This document shows, piece after piece, positions 10,910 to 22,268 of a stretch of DNA of 64,000 nt. The first letter of the stretch is position 1, and every line of letters starts with the position of its first letter. The notes below the pieces were generated by a model. That model saw only the letters and a list, made by a program, of their open reading frames with translations, was not told the origin of the DNA and did not search any database. The translations under genes and the position numbers were made by a program. Source of the stretch: Erodium maritimum (Eukaryota; Streptophyta; Magnoliopsida; Geraniales; Geraniaceae). Where the stretch lies: positions 83,560,523 through 83,624,522 of the forward strand of contig OY997589.1 of NCBI GenBank assembly GCA_963921825.1, read 5' to 3'.

Positions 10910-12362
10910 ACGAAAGGTTAAGTTTGGAATGTTTTTGTGCAACTACCGATAAAATATGCTCCAAGCTACATAAAGAAAATACTTTAACATACCAAAAAAA
11001 GCTCTCCACACACCTCCAAGTGAGGTTCTCTCTACCCTACTTAGGGTTTCCAACCGTCTTCGTCGCCGCCGTCGCCGCTCCACCGTCAGCCACCGTCCCT
11101 CCTTCATCGTTTTCAGCCCCTTCCTCATTGTCGTTCCTCCCTTTCGTATCAGCAACATGGTTCTACCCTTCTCACGCCACCATCATGATGGCCATCCTCC
11201 TAGGGCACCATGGTCGCCGGACCAATATCCCCATCTTCGCTCCTTCGCTCCCGGCCATCTGCGACCCTCCATAATCGACCACCCCAACCCCACTTTGATC
11301 CTGCATAATCATGGTTGGTCCATGCATGGTGCGATCCACGGTCCGACGTGGTTGCACCCGTCTCCCTGGAGTCGATCCGTACCGGAGCCTGTACGGTCCC
11401 TCGCAGCCAGTCACGACAACCGCCGCCCCCTACCAGACTGGGACCAGGAAATTCGGCGACAGGAGGCCTTGTATCAGGGTCTGGCCCCACCCCCCCACCG
11501 GCGCACACCGCGATCCCGTCCTACCAATGGGATCCGGTGCAATGCTTCTCCTGGTCTTCGGCTTATCAACCAGGGTTTGCTCACTCGGTATTGGGCTACA
11601 CACTAGAAGGTCTCCTCACTCCACGGGGCCAGCAAATCCTAGGAGATTCGCGAACAGTAGGATCCATACACACCATGATGCTCGGAGTACAATTGTTAGG
11701 GTTTTGGTCCCGTCTCCAACAATAGCCAAACACCATGGCAAGGAAGCCTCAAGCCCTAAATCACATCTGAAGATCGGGACAAAGTGGAAGATACCTGATC
11801 CAAGAGTGGGTGACCTGAAGGACTGCACCTTGGCCCGCCGGGGGATCCTGCGATTCACCACTGCCGTTGGACCAAGACCCATGGTGATAAAGACGGGGCA
11901 CAAGCAGGAGTCCAAGAAGCTGTCAACCACTACCGAGCAAGTACAGGAACGGGAAGTTAGTCCGGGGGACTACAATCCCCCGGGGGATGAATGATCCCCC
12001 GGGGCGGGGGTGGGGAGGACCGTCAGGGACCTATACCCACAGACCCGGGCCGTCTAAAGTCGGGAAGTCTCGGGGAATCCGCAACCCAGGCTATATTTCA
12101 TTTCAGTTTATTTGGTTTAGGGCGAATAATGTTTTGGCTAGTTAGTTTCTATTCTTTCATTTACTTACCTGTCGAAACGTTGGATCGAGGAGCTCTTGAG
12201 TTCGGATCTGTGAAAAAAAAAAAGCAGACTATATGTATGGAACCATGTGCGCCCGATGGGCCACGGCCGATCAGGACAAAAGCTGGTGTCCAGGACTGTT
12301 AGGTCCCTCCTTGTAAGCCTGATAAGATCGTAATACTACTTTTTTCCCGTTTCAAAAAAAAA
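10910..12362 (+). mobile_element. LINE-type element, ORF1-like remnant (plus strand)
   Basis: It starts with a CT-rich leader and TTAGGGTTT near 11030. Open frames follow at 11157-11606 and 11311-11994; the second ends in REVSPGDYNPPGDE, reminiscent of the SQPPSE ending of the family copies at 9.5 and 27 kb. The 3' UTR contains GGGACCTATACCCACAGACC and GAAGTCTCGGG, also shared with those copies, and it ends in CCCGTTTCAAAAAAAAAA at about 12362. No ORF2 is present. Protein function is not recognisable beyond likely LINE ORF1. Confidence 0.55.
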
Positions 12363-12734
12363 ACTTTTAAATATTTCTTACAATTATTTTTAGATTGTCA
12401 AACAACTATACCCTTCATATACCGGTACTTAACTTGACTTAGTATTGGTTAATATTCTTAAATCTTAGGACGAGGAGAATTGTGAAATTTAATTTTGTGG
12501 AGAAGTCACCATTGATGGGTCATATTCAAGCAATAAATTGATTTGGAAGCTTGATATATGCAAGCACGATATATACATGCATATGTTGAGAGAGACATAA
12601 ACAATAGACAACCAAAATATTAATATCAAAACGAAATTATAATTGATTCGGATTTATCTGAAAATATGTTTCTTGAGATACATAATTCGTGACATTGAAA
12701 TGAAAAAAAAATTACTTAAAGATATTTGATTTTT
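12363..12734. other. AT-rich intergenic sequence
   Basis: No gene or motif seen. Confidence 0.5.
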
Positions 12735-14050
12735 TTATCAACAAAATTTTTATTAGAGGTATAAGTTTTCAGAACGAAAATGAGTCATCATCCACATGTC
12801 AACTTACCCACATTTTACTAACATGAAGAAACCAGAGCCCTACCAGGGACAACAACAGGTCTAAAACCAGAAAGCAGAGGTGAAGCAAACTGAGGAGGGA
12901 TTTAACAATTCTAAACCCAACAATAATAAAGAATAAGCAAACTAGAATTTGAGCCAACAAAGAAGGTCTCATAACCAAATTTACCCAACATTAAGCCTAC
13001 AAATGCAAACAAGGACAGAGGGAATCAGAGAAAAAAAGACGATAAATCTCGGAAATCCCATCAAACGAAGACCCCAACACACATGACAAGCACTGTCCTT
13101 CTTCAAGCAAACAACCTAATCCGAAGTGGTAGTGATTCCTACCGGACAGTGAAGAATTAGTTCGGTCCTTCGTCACCCAAAAGGTAACCACCTCTAGCCA
13201 ACACTGAGAGGTGACTCAATGGGGGAAGAACCGGTATCATAGAGATATCGAGCTAATCGAACGTTTCTAACCCTAAAAAACCCCAAACAGACCAAGAGGG
13301 CCGCCGGCCAGCACCGGGAACGACCGGTTCTTGACTCCAAAAACATAGACAATAGGGGTTATAAGGAAAAGAAACCAAACCTCAGACGTGACGACGTAGC
13401 AGGAGAAGCACATGTGAACGTCATGAACCAATGGGCAATAGGAACCCCACCTTCAAGCCAACGAACCTTCGAACAAGACTAAATGCACCAGCCAAAACCC
13501 CTCGTCGGGGGACAACACGCACTGGCGAGGCTCGGGACACTCCGAGAAGAAGAGAAGGTAGAGGACCTGAGGTAGATGAGGCCCACACGCCGTCAATCAA
13601 AGTCCTGGAGAAAAACTCGAGCAGATCCACAACCATCAAACCAGTTGAAAGGCGTCCCACTTCAGATCCTAATCGAGACGCCCTCGGACAGAAGTCAACT
13701 TCGCGGTAAACATCTAGAAAAGAAACGGGAGCGAGTTAGGATGGAAGCTTGACCCTAAACCTCGATAATCCCCACCAAGGTGATGGGGAAAAGCGCCCCA
13801 CAAGGAATAGGAAATAACCGGCTCGAAAAGGGAGAGATTGTCGGAGCTAAGGGAGAGTGAAAAAGAGGAGCGGGGAACAGAGAAGGCGAGGGGTTTAGGA
13901 GGTGAAGAAAGAACGTATCTGAGAAAAAGAAGCCAGATCCAAGAAGAGGGTGAGGAGACGAAGTCAAAAACACCACTGACGACTTCCCAATCGACCAAAA
14001 TGACCAGAAAATCATCGGCGGTCACCAGGATTCCGGGTTTTAAACGAAGA
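12735..14050 (-). mobile_element. Non-coding A-tailed retroelement (GATAAAA-tail family)
   Basis: The minus-strand 3' end, CTAATAAAAATTTTGTTGATAAAAAAA at 12725-12760, matches the tails of copies ending at about 34035 (minus) and, on the plus strand, at about 44928, 53308, 55466 and 56452. The other end has a CT-rich leader near 14050. Internal frames are short and unlike known proteins. The left boundary is good; the right boundary is approximate. Confidence 0.45.
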
Positions 14051-14384
14051 AAAAAAGAAAAATTAAAGTAATGTTACTTGATTATTTAAATATTACATAT
14101 TCAGACATCTACAATACTCTCCTTAGAGCACGCACAACAGAACGGCCCCGCTCCCCGCGCGCACGGTCCGAGGACTGAGGACCGACCCGTTGTGGAGCCG
14201 GAAAAAACGCGGTCCCGCTCCCCAAACACGCTCTCCCACTCCCCGATCGTCGCTCCTCGCTGGCCGCGCTCCTCGCTCCCTCACTGCGCTGGACGCGTGT
14301 GGTGCCGCCACATGTCCACCCGACCGTTGGCAACGGTCAATAAACGGCTACTTTTTTTTAATTAAAAAATCAGCAAAAAAAACC

Positions 14385-14393
14385 CTATAAATA
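14385..14393 (+). promoter_or_regulatory. TATA box of the Myb-like gene
   Basis: CTATAAATA lies 107 bp ahead of the ATG at 14500, in the same CCCTATAAATACCCA context as element A. The following leader (CACACCAATCTCCACTTTC) is also alignable with that of element A. Confidence 0.7.
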
Positions 14394-14499
14394 CCCATCC
14401 CTCTTCTCATTTTTTCCACACCAATCTCCACTTTCACTATCCAACTTCACTCTCTCCTTCCCAGATTCTCCTCTCTCGTTTCAATTATTCTCGTGAAAA

Positions 14500-16024
14500 A
14501 TGTCGGGCGACGCTGGGTCTCGTGCACAATCAGCTGGTGACGAAGTCGGATTCAGCTCCGACGAACTGGCACGAGGTTTCGAAGACATTCTAATGGACAA
14601 TCGGGACAACTCCGCTTTCTCCCCATACTCGCAACCGGGGTCGAGTTAAGGTAAGTGCAAACTTATTATTTATGTAACGTAATTTTTTTAATTAAGTTAT
14701 TGTATTAATGCATTCTACTAATTTTTTGTTATTAATTTACTATATTAATGCATTGTTAATTAATTTATTGTATTAATCTTTTGTATTAGGGCAATACCGT
14801 CCCCAACAATTTCAAATGGCGCCAGGGTTCCAGGTGCCATTACAATTTGGTATGCACCCACAAGGGTTCCAGACGCCACCGTTTGGGATGACCCCGCAAG
14901 GGTTCTCGCTGCCACCCCAATTCTACAACTACGAGGGGAACCCACTACCCGACGTACAAATCCCCCAAACATCCTCTGCCGGACCTTCCCAACGACGAGC
15001 CCGAGCCCGAGCCCGACCCCGAGGCCAACCCCAAGAACCAGATCTGGAGGGCCGGACATTCAGCAAGCAGGAGGACCTCCACCTCATAAGTTGCTGGTTG
15101 AGTACTACAAAAGACCCCATCAAGGGAAACTCTCAAACTGGCAACACATTCTGGTGCGAAGTTACGAGGAAATACAACTCGAAGGGAGGTCTCCCAGAGC
15201 GCCTCTAGCCAGCTATCAAGAAACGTTGGCTCAGAGGTTCTGGGCAGACAAGGAGGTTCCTCGGCTATTTGAAGAGGTCCAAGGACGAAAATCCGAGCGG
15301 CGCCAACCCGGAAGAGCACATGAGACGTGCGAAGGAAATGTGGGAGGCTGCAGGGAAAGTGGGTGACCACCCACTAAGGTTCGACTTGGATCATTGGGTG
15401 ATGAGGCTCGAGGGCGTCGTGAAGTTCACTGCCAAGGAGGGCACAATGGGAAATGTCCACCGTCAAGTACGCCAACAACGACAACGGTTGGATGAGGCTG
15501 GGGCTTACAGCTCAACCCCACCCACAAGCACAAGGGAGGAGTGCACACCTCTCAGTGGTGAGTCACAACCACCAGAATGGGGAGCAAGCGACAACTACGA
15601 GGGGACTCAGGTCCCTCTAAGCGACACACCCCCATCCCCTGAGGCCGCCCCAAGTCCCCCTAGTCGAACCCGACCGCAAGGGAAGAAGGCAGCGAAGGCC
15701 TCAAACAAGTCGACCGTCCTCACGGCCCAAATGTCTGTAGTCGCCGACCTGGAACGTACACGGTTGGAGGCTGAACGTACAAGGGAGGCACGCTTGGCAG
15801 AAAGGACCCGCTTGCTAGAGAAGATACACGACAAGTGGGAAGCAAGCATGGCCTTCTACATGACTTTGTATAACACTGATACCTCCAGTTTCAACGAAGA
15901 ACATTTGGCAGAGCACAATGCATTGAAGAGACGAACGCGAAGAGTCTTGGATGCCCTTGAAGATGAACTTGAGGCTCTTCGACGACAACCACCACCACAA
16001 CTTGGGGATGCTTCCACCTCATAG
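14500..16024 (+). pseudogene. Harbinger Myb/SANT-like accessory protein, disrupted
   Basis: This is the second Harbinger protein, a DNA-binding partner that helps recruit transposase to transposon ends. Predicted exon 1 is 14500-14650 (donor GTAAGT), the intron is 14651-14789 (ends TTGTATTAG), and exon 2 is 14790-16024; phases agree and total 462 codons. Order: acidic N terminus; Gln/Pro/Phe-rich repeats (PQGFQ, PQGFS); an RARARARPRG basic patch; a SANT/trihelix-like domain from about residue 139 (TFSKQEDLHLISCWL, TFWCEV, then AIKKRW); a NAM-associated-like stretch (PSGANPEEHMRRAKEMWEAAG); and a C-terminal Arg/Glu coiled coil (about 361-450). TAA at 14647-14649 and TAG at 15206-15208 interrupt it. 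A shorter start at 14816 would avoid only the first stop. Confidence 0.85.
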
Positions 16025-16366
16025 ACTTTTTTATGGGTTGTATTAAACGGGGTTGAATAAAATTAGGAGTTCATTTATATTCGTGTTAAATTTATTTATG
16101 AATTATTTGTTGTCATTAATTATTTATTTCCAAAATTGTTTAAATTACAAATAACTTAAACGGTTTCTGATAAAGAATTAAATAAAACAACATAATATCA
16201 ATTAATAATCCAGTCAGCACTGCTCTGCACTCCCAGGACCTCAGAGGTCATTTCTGTTGCAAAACACCCACTATTCTGCATTTCTAGGACCTCACTTTTG
16301 TCCTGTCAACACAAGTTCTGCACTCTCAAGACCTCACCATGGTCCAATCTGTTGTTCATGCTTTTA

Positions 16367-17720
16367 GTCCTTACACAGATGGTAATGGAATTGATTGATG
16401 CTTACTCATTGGGGGTAAAGATTTGGTCCCCAAGTATTTCCATGGTATGCATGTGCAGGTCTTTGTAGGTTTAGGGTTTTGGTTATTAATGGTTTTGGAC
16501 CCAACTTTGAGAAATTGCTATGGAGGTACAAAATGTTAGGTTGCAGTGCATGTGCCCTAGACGCATAGACCACTTGTGAAAGCTACAAATGTGCATTGAC
16601 TCCATAAATGGCTCCCAATTTTGATTTTGGATTAAACAAGTCCTTTCAAAAGATAAGCAATCACAGGTCAAATGTTACTATTTTCGAAATTCAAACCTAC
16701 CCTAACTTAAAAGGAGAATGACCAAAAAAGAAAGTATTTTGAGTGAGTGGCTTATAATTACAAAAAAAAAGGTGTCATATATTTTTATTTTCAATAAATT
16801 TTGTGTAAATTTATACAAAATAAATATTTTGTAATTAAAAAAATTATAAATAAATGAAAACCTAATGTCAGAATTTTCATATCTATGAAATCTTCTGAAT
16901 TTGTGTTATTTATTTATCATTTTTAAAATTCAAAATCATTTCACACAAAAACAATAAATTCAAAACACTTGTTTGTTTGTTGAGAAAAAAAGATGGATTT
17001 ATTATATATCTACAACAATAACACAAGGAAATGCATTGAACAAAGGTTATTCTGACCTCGGGGGGAATATAAAACACTTTTTTGACAAATTAATGATAGG
17101 CTTTGTTTATTGACCTTTTGACGAATTCAAGTTTAATATCTTCGAGAAAAAGAATGTGATGAAAAATAACACTATTAAAGAGATAGATTATTCTTAATGT
17201 GATCATGTGAAGTACAGCCTATACAAAGTAAATATTTCAAAATACTATTTCGCACTTGTATCTCACACCATCATCACAACCACAAGATTGGGTTGATATT
17301 GAAAACATTTAAATCAATCAAGTAGGCTTCATTACAATTCCATTTCAGATAATACAAGCTAGTAAAAAAGGGCTCATCACTACAACGACCCTTAATCACA
17401 TGCTTAAGAAAAAGATTACAACTGATAAAAACCAGTAACCCAAATCAATATTCAATACTAGCTGCGACCTGCGGGTGGCAAAAGTCCACCTCAGCGGAGA
17501 AAAGACCAAAAAGGGTCCTTAAATAAGACACCAAAGTCCCAAATTAAGAATAAAAAAGGGTCATTTTAAAATAAACCCCTCCCTAAAAGGACCTAATTAG
17601 AGGACAATTAAGTCAAGACCATTAGTGTCAAATGACCATTTTGACCCTCTAATACGTGACATTGGTACTAAAAATATATACTTTTGTTACTAAAACTTAT
17701 ACGGGTATGCTCCGAATTGC
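16367..17720. other. AT-rich region downstream of the expansin gene
   Basis: No gene seen. The last few hundred bases before 17720 must hold the expansin 3' UTR and polyadenylation signals on the minus strand, which I cannot place precisely. Confidence 0.5.
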
Positions 17721-19079
17721 TCATCGGAATTGGGCGCCGCTGTAGGTCCGGCCGAAGGACCAACCGGCGGGAGCAACATTGTTGGAAACAACCGTCCGGC
17801 CGTCGCTGGTGGTGACCTTGAAAGACAGGCTCTGTCCGTTGAGGTAGTTGTTGCTCTGCCAGTTCTGACCCCAGTTCCGGGACATCGCTTGCCACCCCGA
17901 CCGGGACCCTTTCACGGCGACGGAGTGCACATCTCCGGCGCCTCCGACGTTGGTGATGAGCACAAGGTTGAAGTAGGAGTGTCCGTTGATTGTGAACCTT
18001 ATTCCTCCCCTCCTCTGGCAGGGTATCCTACAAGAAGAACCCACAAAAACCCAATTCAGTTTCAGCCAAATGACCCTAAAATTGGATTAAAGATTCGATT
18101 TTTAAGTTCCAAGTGGCAATTTCGTAATTATAAGAACCCACAAAACCCTAAAATTGTGTTAAAAGTTTCGATTTTTTAGGTTCGAGTGGCAATTTCGTAA
18201 TTATAAGAAGAACCCACAAAACCCAGAACAGTTTCAGCCAAATGATCCAAAATTGGTTTAAAGATTCGAGTGGCAATTTCGTAATTACTCAAGAAGAACC
18301 CACAAAACCCAGAACAGTTTCAGCCCAAATGATCCCAAAAATCGGGTTAAAGTTTCGATTATTAAGTTCCGAATGGCAATTTCGTAATTATAAGAACCCA
18401 CAAAAACCCTGAATAGTTTCAGGCAAATGATCTCCAAAACCAGGTTTAAGGTTAAGTTTCAGTGGCAATAAAAACCCAGAACAGTTTCAGCCAAATGACC
18501 CCAATTTTTTTGGTAAAGTTTCGATTTTTAAGTTTGGAATGGCAATTTGGTAATTACCTTCGGTAAGAGACGGGGACGATTCCGGCTTTGTACTTGGCAA
18601 TGTGTTGAAAAACGGGCTGCGAGAGGTCGAAGTGTTGCTGAGGAGGGTTGCACCAGCCGCCGGCGTTGTTGGGGAGGGCGTTGTTCGGCGGGCAGAAATT
18701 GGTGGCGGTGACGAGGATCGAACCCGGGAGGCACCACTTTCCGTCGTTGACGCACCGGATCTCGAAGCAAGCGCCGCAGCTCATGCCATTGTTGAACAGC
18801 GCAGTGCTCAGCGCCGCCGTGTTGGTGCCGTAGCCCTGGCTGTACAGGTTCCCATACCCACAAGCCCCACCTGAAAAAGATCGAAACTTTAAGCATCGGA
18901 GAGCTCAAAAACATGAATCGGGTCTATCTTTGACTATGTTAATACATACCCATTGTGCCGGAAGCGTCTCCGCCGCCGTAGAAGGTGGCGTGAGCCTCGC
19001 TCCAGCCTCCGCCGCCGTACCCATTGACGGATGAGACCATTGCGAGAAAACCCATTAAGAGAAAAACAGAGAGAGCCAT
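17721..19079 (-). CDS. Alpha-expansin (EXPA)
   Basis: Secreted wall-loosening protein that disrupts non-covalent cellulose-xyloglucan contacts during acid growth. Coding exons are 19079-18950, 18870-18558 and 18027-17721, all GT-AG with consistent phase, giving 249 residues, the usual EXPA length. Residues 1-20 form a signal peptide ([20 protein letters not shown]). An N-terminal GH45-like domain carries [14 protein letters not shown], conserved Cys, the alpha-type insertion GGWCNPP, and HFD at 123-125. The C-terminal CBM63-like domain carries RRGGIRF, WGQNWQ, and [13 protein letters not shown]. All hallmarks are intact, so it is probably functional. One extra Arg follows the usual GAQF end. 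The second coding intron is unusual: it is built of tandem repeats. The paralogue number cannot be assigned. Confidence 0.96.
18028..18557 (-). repeat. Expansin intron made of about six tandem 75-105 bp units
   Basis: On the minus strand the unit runs roughly from GTAATTACGAAATTGCCA through AATCGAAACTTTAA and TCATTTGGCTGAAACTG to TTTTGTGGGTTCTTCTTG. The core GGCAATTTCGTAATTA (plus strand) or a variant recurs near 18114, 18188, 18271, 18374, 18465 and 18540. The first unit begins exactly at the 5' splice site and the last ends exactly at the 3' splice site. Confidence 0.85.
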
Positions 19080-19083
19080 TTTC

Positions 19084-19166
19084 CTGCAGAAAGGATTGAA
19101 CTTTAGTTTTGTTAGCAACTTGATAAGTCTCTTATTGAGAGCTCAAGAACAAGTTAGAGAGCTTAC
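19084..19166 (-). other. Putative 5'-UTR intron of the expansin gene
   Basis: On the minus strand, CTTCAT followed by GTAAGCTCTC gives a donor, and CAATCCTTTCTGCAG followed by GAAAATGG gives an acceptor four bases before the start codon. The 83-nt spacing suits a short plant leader intron. No transcript was available to confirm it. Confidence 0.5.
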
Positions 19167-19255
19167 ATGAAGGTTTTGAGTGAACTTGTGAAGAAGAAGA
19201 AGCAGTGAGAAGAAATGGTTGTGAGTGATGAAGAAAATGGAGGGAGAGTGAGGGA

Positions 19256-19265
19256 CATTATATAG
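19256..19265 (-). promoter_or_regulatory. Expansin TATA box
   Basis: CTATATAATG on the minus strand lies about 180 bp upstream of the ATG, leaving room for the putative leader exon and intron. Confidence 0.6.
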
Positions 19266-19430
19266 AAGTTTTGGGGGGAGATGGTGGGTCATATTACTCA
19301 ATGAAATTAATCAAACTATCACAACACAATTTTTATTTTGTTATGTTCATTTAAATCGATCAATGAATTAATTACTCGATCTTATAACGTTTTTAATGAT
19401 ATCAGTTAATCAAAAGAAGGATAAAAATAA

Positions 19431-19756
19431 GGGATAACGTCGATTTCTAACCTAGTCGGAAATATCATTTGCACATTCTAACTGTGTTTCACCTTTTGTG
19501 ACAGATCCTAACATAAAGGTGGTACACGTTTACAAAAAAAGTACCTGTCACGTCACGTATAAAATTATTTTGAAAAAGGGGATTATGATTTGTAAAAAGG
19601 AACCATATTTATGATATTTTTTGTAACAAAATATCACTTTTATGTTATTTTTTGTAACAAAAAACCACCTTTGTGTTAGGATATGTCACAAAAGATGGAC
19701 TACGGTTAGAATGTGCAAATGACCTTTTTAACTGAGCTAGAAAATAAAGTTTTCCC
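19431..19756. mobile_element. Mutator-type foldback MITE
   Basis: Nearly the whole 326 bp is inverted repeat: the left arm contains TCATTTGCACATTCTAAC and TTTTGTGACA.ATCCTAACA, and the right arm repeats them in reverse complement. Direct repeats TAAAAATAA (19422-19430) and TAAATATAA (19757-19765) match at 8 of 9 positions. Ends start GGGATAAC and end in CCC, related in style to the larger element at 6023-9375. It lies about 165 bp upstream of the expansin TATA box. Confidence 0.75.
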
Positions 19757-19765
19757 TAAATATAA

Positions 19766-21521
19766 AGAACGAGTTAATAACAGTGATATTTATACAGACC
19801 AGCCTAATAACTTAGGTAATGCAAGGTGATACGTTGGGCAAAAATAGACGTGTGAAAGTTAATTCATTGAAGTAAAAGGATTCATCGTAAAAAACAATCG
19901 TTTAGTTTTCGCCCAACTGATAAATCTAATCTAAATTATTTCATAACTATTCATCTAAATAACTTAAGATAAGTAAAAACTAGCTGATTTGGATCCTCAG
20001 ATAGTTCCAATCTTTGTTTTGGGTGTAAACTCAATGGGATCATCTTCATGTTCAATAAATGCTTTACCTATTAATGTGAACAATTGGGAAAGCAAATTGA
20101 TTGAGTTCAATGGTCAAGTGTGTTGATTCTCATACAAAATTTTCATCACATGGAACACTTGAAATCAAAGCCGTTGATATCTGGATGAGTTGTAGCATCA
20201 TCAACGGTCGTGTTTCATCACATCCACTTCATAGAAGGTAAGCAAAGCACATGGGTGATGACATTCTTGAGCCACACCTTATCATCAAAATCAAAGATTA
20301 AACTAGTAATAATTACTCAATCAAGAGTTGGTAACGAGAGCTTTGAAAAGAGTATATTAGGTAATTAACAATTCACCCACCCATGTGCTGCTAATATTTT
20401 CATGGAAAATGAGATGTCAATTAGACATCAATTTGTATATATAGATGTTTATCTTATCACACATGTTGTGTTAAAATATAATTTATTCATCAAATAAATT
20501 GATGATAGTGACATATTATTTTCAAAAATAAATATGGAAAATGTATTCCAAAATATTAATATATATACTTTTTGTAATTTAAAACTTTTGTCTGAAACAA
20601 AAAAATATTATGAGATTGTATTTTTTGTTACCCTTTGTATAAATTTGTTCTAAAAACACATATTCATCCCTACATATTTAAATTTTAAAATTCAAATCGT
20701 CATATCTCTTAAAAAAAGTTGCCCTTTATACGGTACAGAGAGGAAGAAAATTATAAATAAAATATAAAAAATGGAATATTTACCAGTTATGTTTAAAAAT
20801 ATAATTCTCAAAGCAAAATCATTTGTTTTAAATAGACTAGAGCAAAAGAAAACAAGTTCGGAATATTATTTTATGAGTACAAAAAAATGACAACAAATTA
20901 CAATGAATAAACTCAAAATGTGTCGGTAAGTATAAACATCGTCCATCTAATAATTAATTTTGACATGTACATGTTTGAAACTGATTATAAGACAACTATA
21001 AGCTTCATATTCTTTCTGATTGTGATGGTAACTCATTTGAAAATCAAGTTTTTTAAACGTTAATCTCGATGTAATTCAACTTCAAAAGCATAAACAATAT
21101 TTCGAAATAGTAATCGAACCACAATTAAATTTGTTTCGGAAAAACTGTTACACATGTGTCGTTCAGGTACAAAACTTAGGAAAATTCGATGCGAAATGAT
21201 GTTTGTCTTACATTGGTGTTGGGTAGCTCTTAAAGTGCAGCGAATCGTAGAAGCAGCACATGCAAAAGAATTGTCATTTTATGAAGAGAGAGTGCACAAT
21301 TCGATATCTTGTTCTGTCTGAAATAATCTGTTTTTGATTTTGACAGATTCTCCCAAGCATTACCTATCCCATTCAATGCTGCGGTTGATTGGTAAAACAA
21401 ACCCGCCAACAACACTACAAACATTTAATAAAGTCCCCAAATTCAAAATATTTAATCACATCATATTACTATAATATTTTTAAATAAAACATATGAGAAA
21501 TCACTCAAAAGAACCTATTTA
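19766..21521. other. AT-rich intergenic sequence
   Basis: No gene, RNA or element ends recognised. Confidence 0.5.
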
Positions 21522-21524
21522 TAA

Positions 21525-22265
21525 GAACAAGAACAGTGGATCGAACCGTATTCCTTTCCGCACACCGAATCGTTTTTTATGGTTCGCGGTCGCGGGTTGA
21601 TCCGTTGTGGGGATCAATTTTGCGACCCGTGAACCAAAAAAATACGATTCGCGGGGAGACGTGCGACCCGCGCACCGTATTTCTGGTTCGCGGGTCGTTC
21701 GGCCCGAGTCGCGCGTCAGCCATCCGTGTTGTGACACGTGGTCATCTCGGTTTTTTTTAAATACATAAAATCAGATTTAACTAAATAAGATTAGTCCAAA
21801 ATTAAAATATAAATAGATAATTTTACACTATAATAAAATATTAGGCAACATTTAAAATGGACCCAATACTTTTTTTTCTAAAATGTAAAACTCATCAGTG
21901 TCCGTTTCCGACGAAATCTTAGTATTTTTTGGATCGAGTCGGGCTCCCGAGCAATGCAATTAAACATACAATGCAATTATTAATTATTTTCTTGTGTTAA
22001 GATTATTTATTTTATTATTAATTATTTTTACCAAAATTTGTTTCAATTTTATAAAACGTGTACTGTTTTAATAAACCATTTAATTAAATCAGCAAAATAT
22101 CACTTCAGCATCCAGTCAACATATACTCACAATACGGTTCCCTATCCGGTCTGTACCATTGTAGAGCACAATTTATTTTAAGGACCGCAAACCGTAATTT
22201 TGCACAGTCAGTATACAGTTTGACCATCCGGTTTGATCATCCTGTTTGACCCATTGTACATGCTC
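21525..22265. mobile_element. Non-autonomous PIF/Harbinger element C
   Basis: TAA duplications lie at 21522-21524 and 22266-22268. The ends read GAACAAGAACAGTGGATCGA and, reverse-complemented, GAGCATGTACAATGGGTCAA. The left arm is GC-rich, as in A and B. The right arm has GTTGACTGGATG and GATATTTTGCTG (reverse complement), which align with GCTGACTGGATT and GATATTTTGCTG near 2699-2732 in element A. No protein gene is present in 741 bp, so it would need transposase in trans. Confidence 0.78.
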
Positions 22266-22268
22266 TAA

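Larger units (their letters stand above)
14126..16363 (+). mobile_element. PIF/Harbinger transposon B (Myb-like gene carrier)
   Basis: TTA duplications at 14123-14125 and 16364-16366 bound the element. The ends are GAGCACGCACAACAG on the left and AAGCATGAACAACAG on the right (reverse complement). It has the same plan as element A: GC-rich arm with CGCTCCC motifs, CCCTATAAATACCCA promoter, one gene, then a conserved 3' UTR and AT-rich arm with GAGGTCCTGGGAGTGCAG-type repeats. The cargo differs: here it is the Myb/SANT-like accessory gene and no transposase. The 3' arm aligns with element A from just after the stop codon to the terminus. Length is 2238 bp. Confidence 0.9.

Noticed and set aside
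17730..18179. 149-codon plus-strand frame over the expansin 3' exon
   Set aside because: Antisense to a clearly conserved coding exon and running into the repetitive intron.
18602..18874. Plus-strand frame opposite expansin exon 2
   Set aside because: Shadow of a GC-rich conserved exon; no domain of its own.
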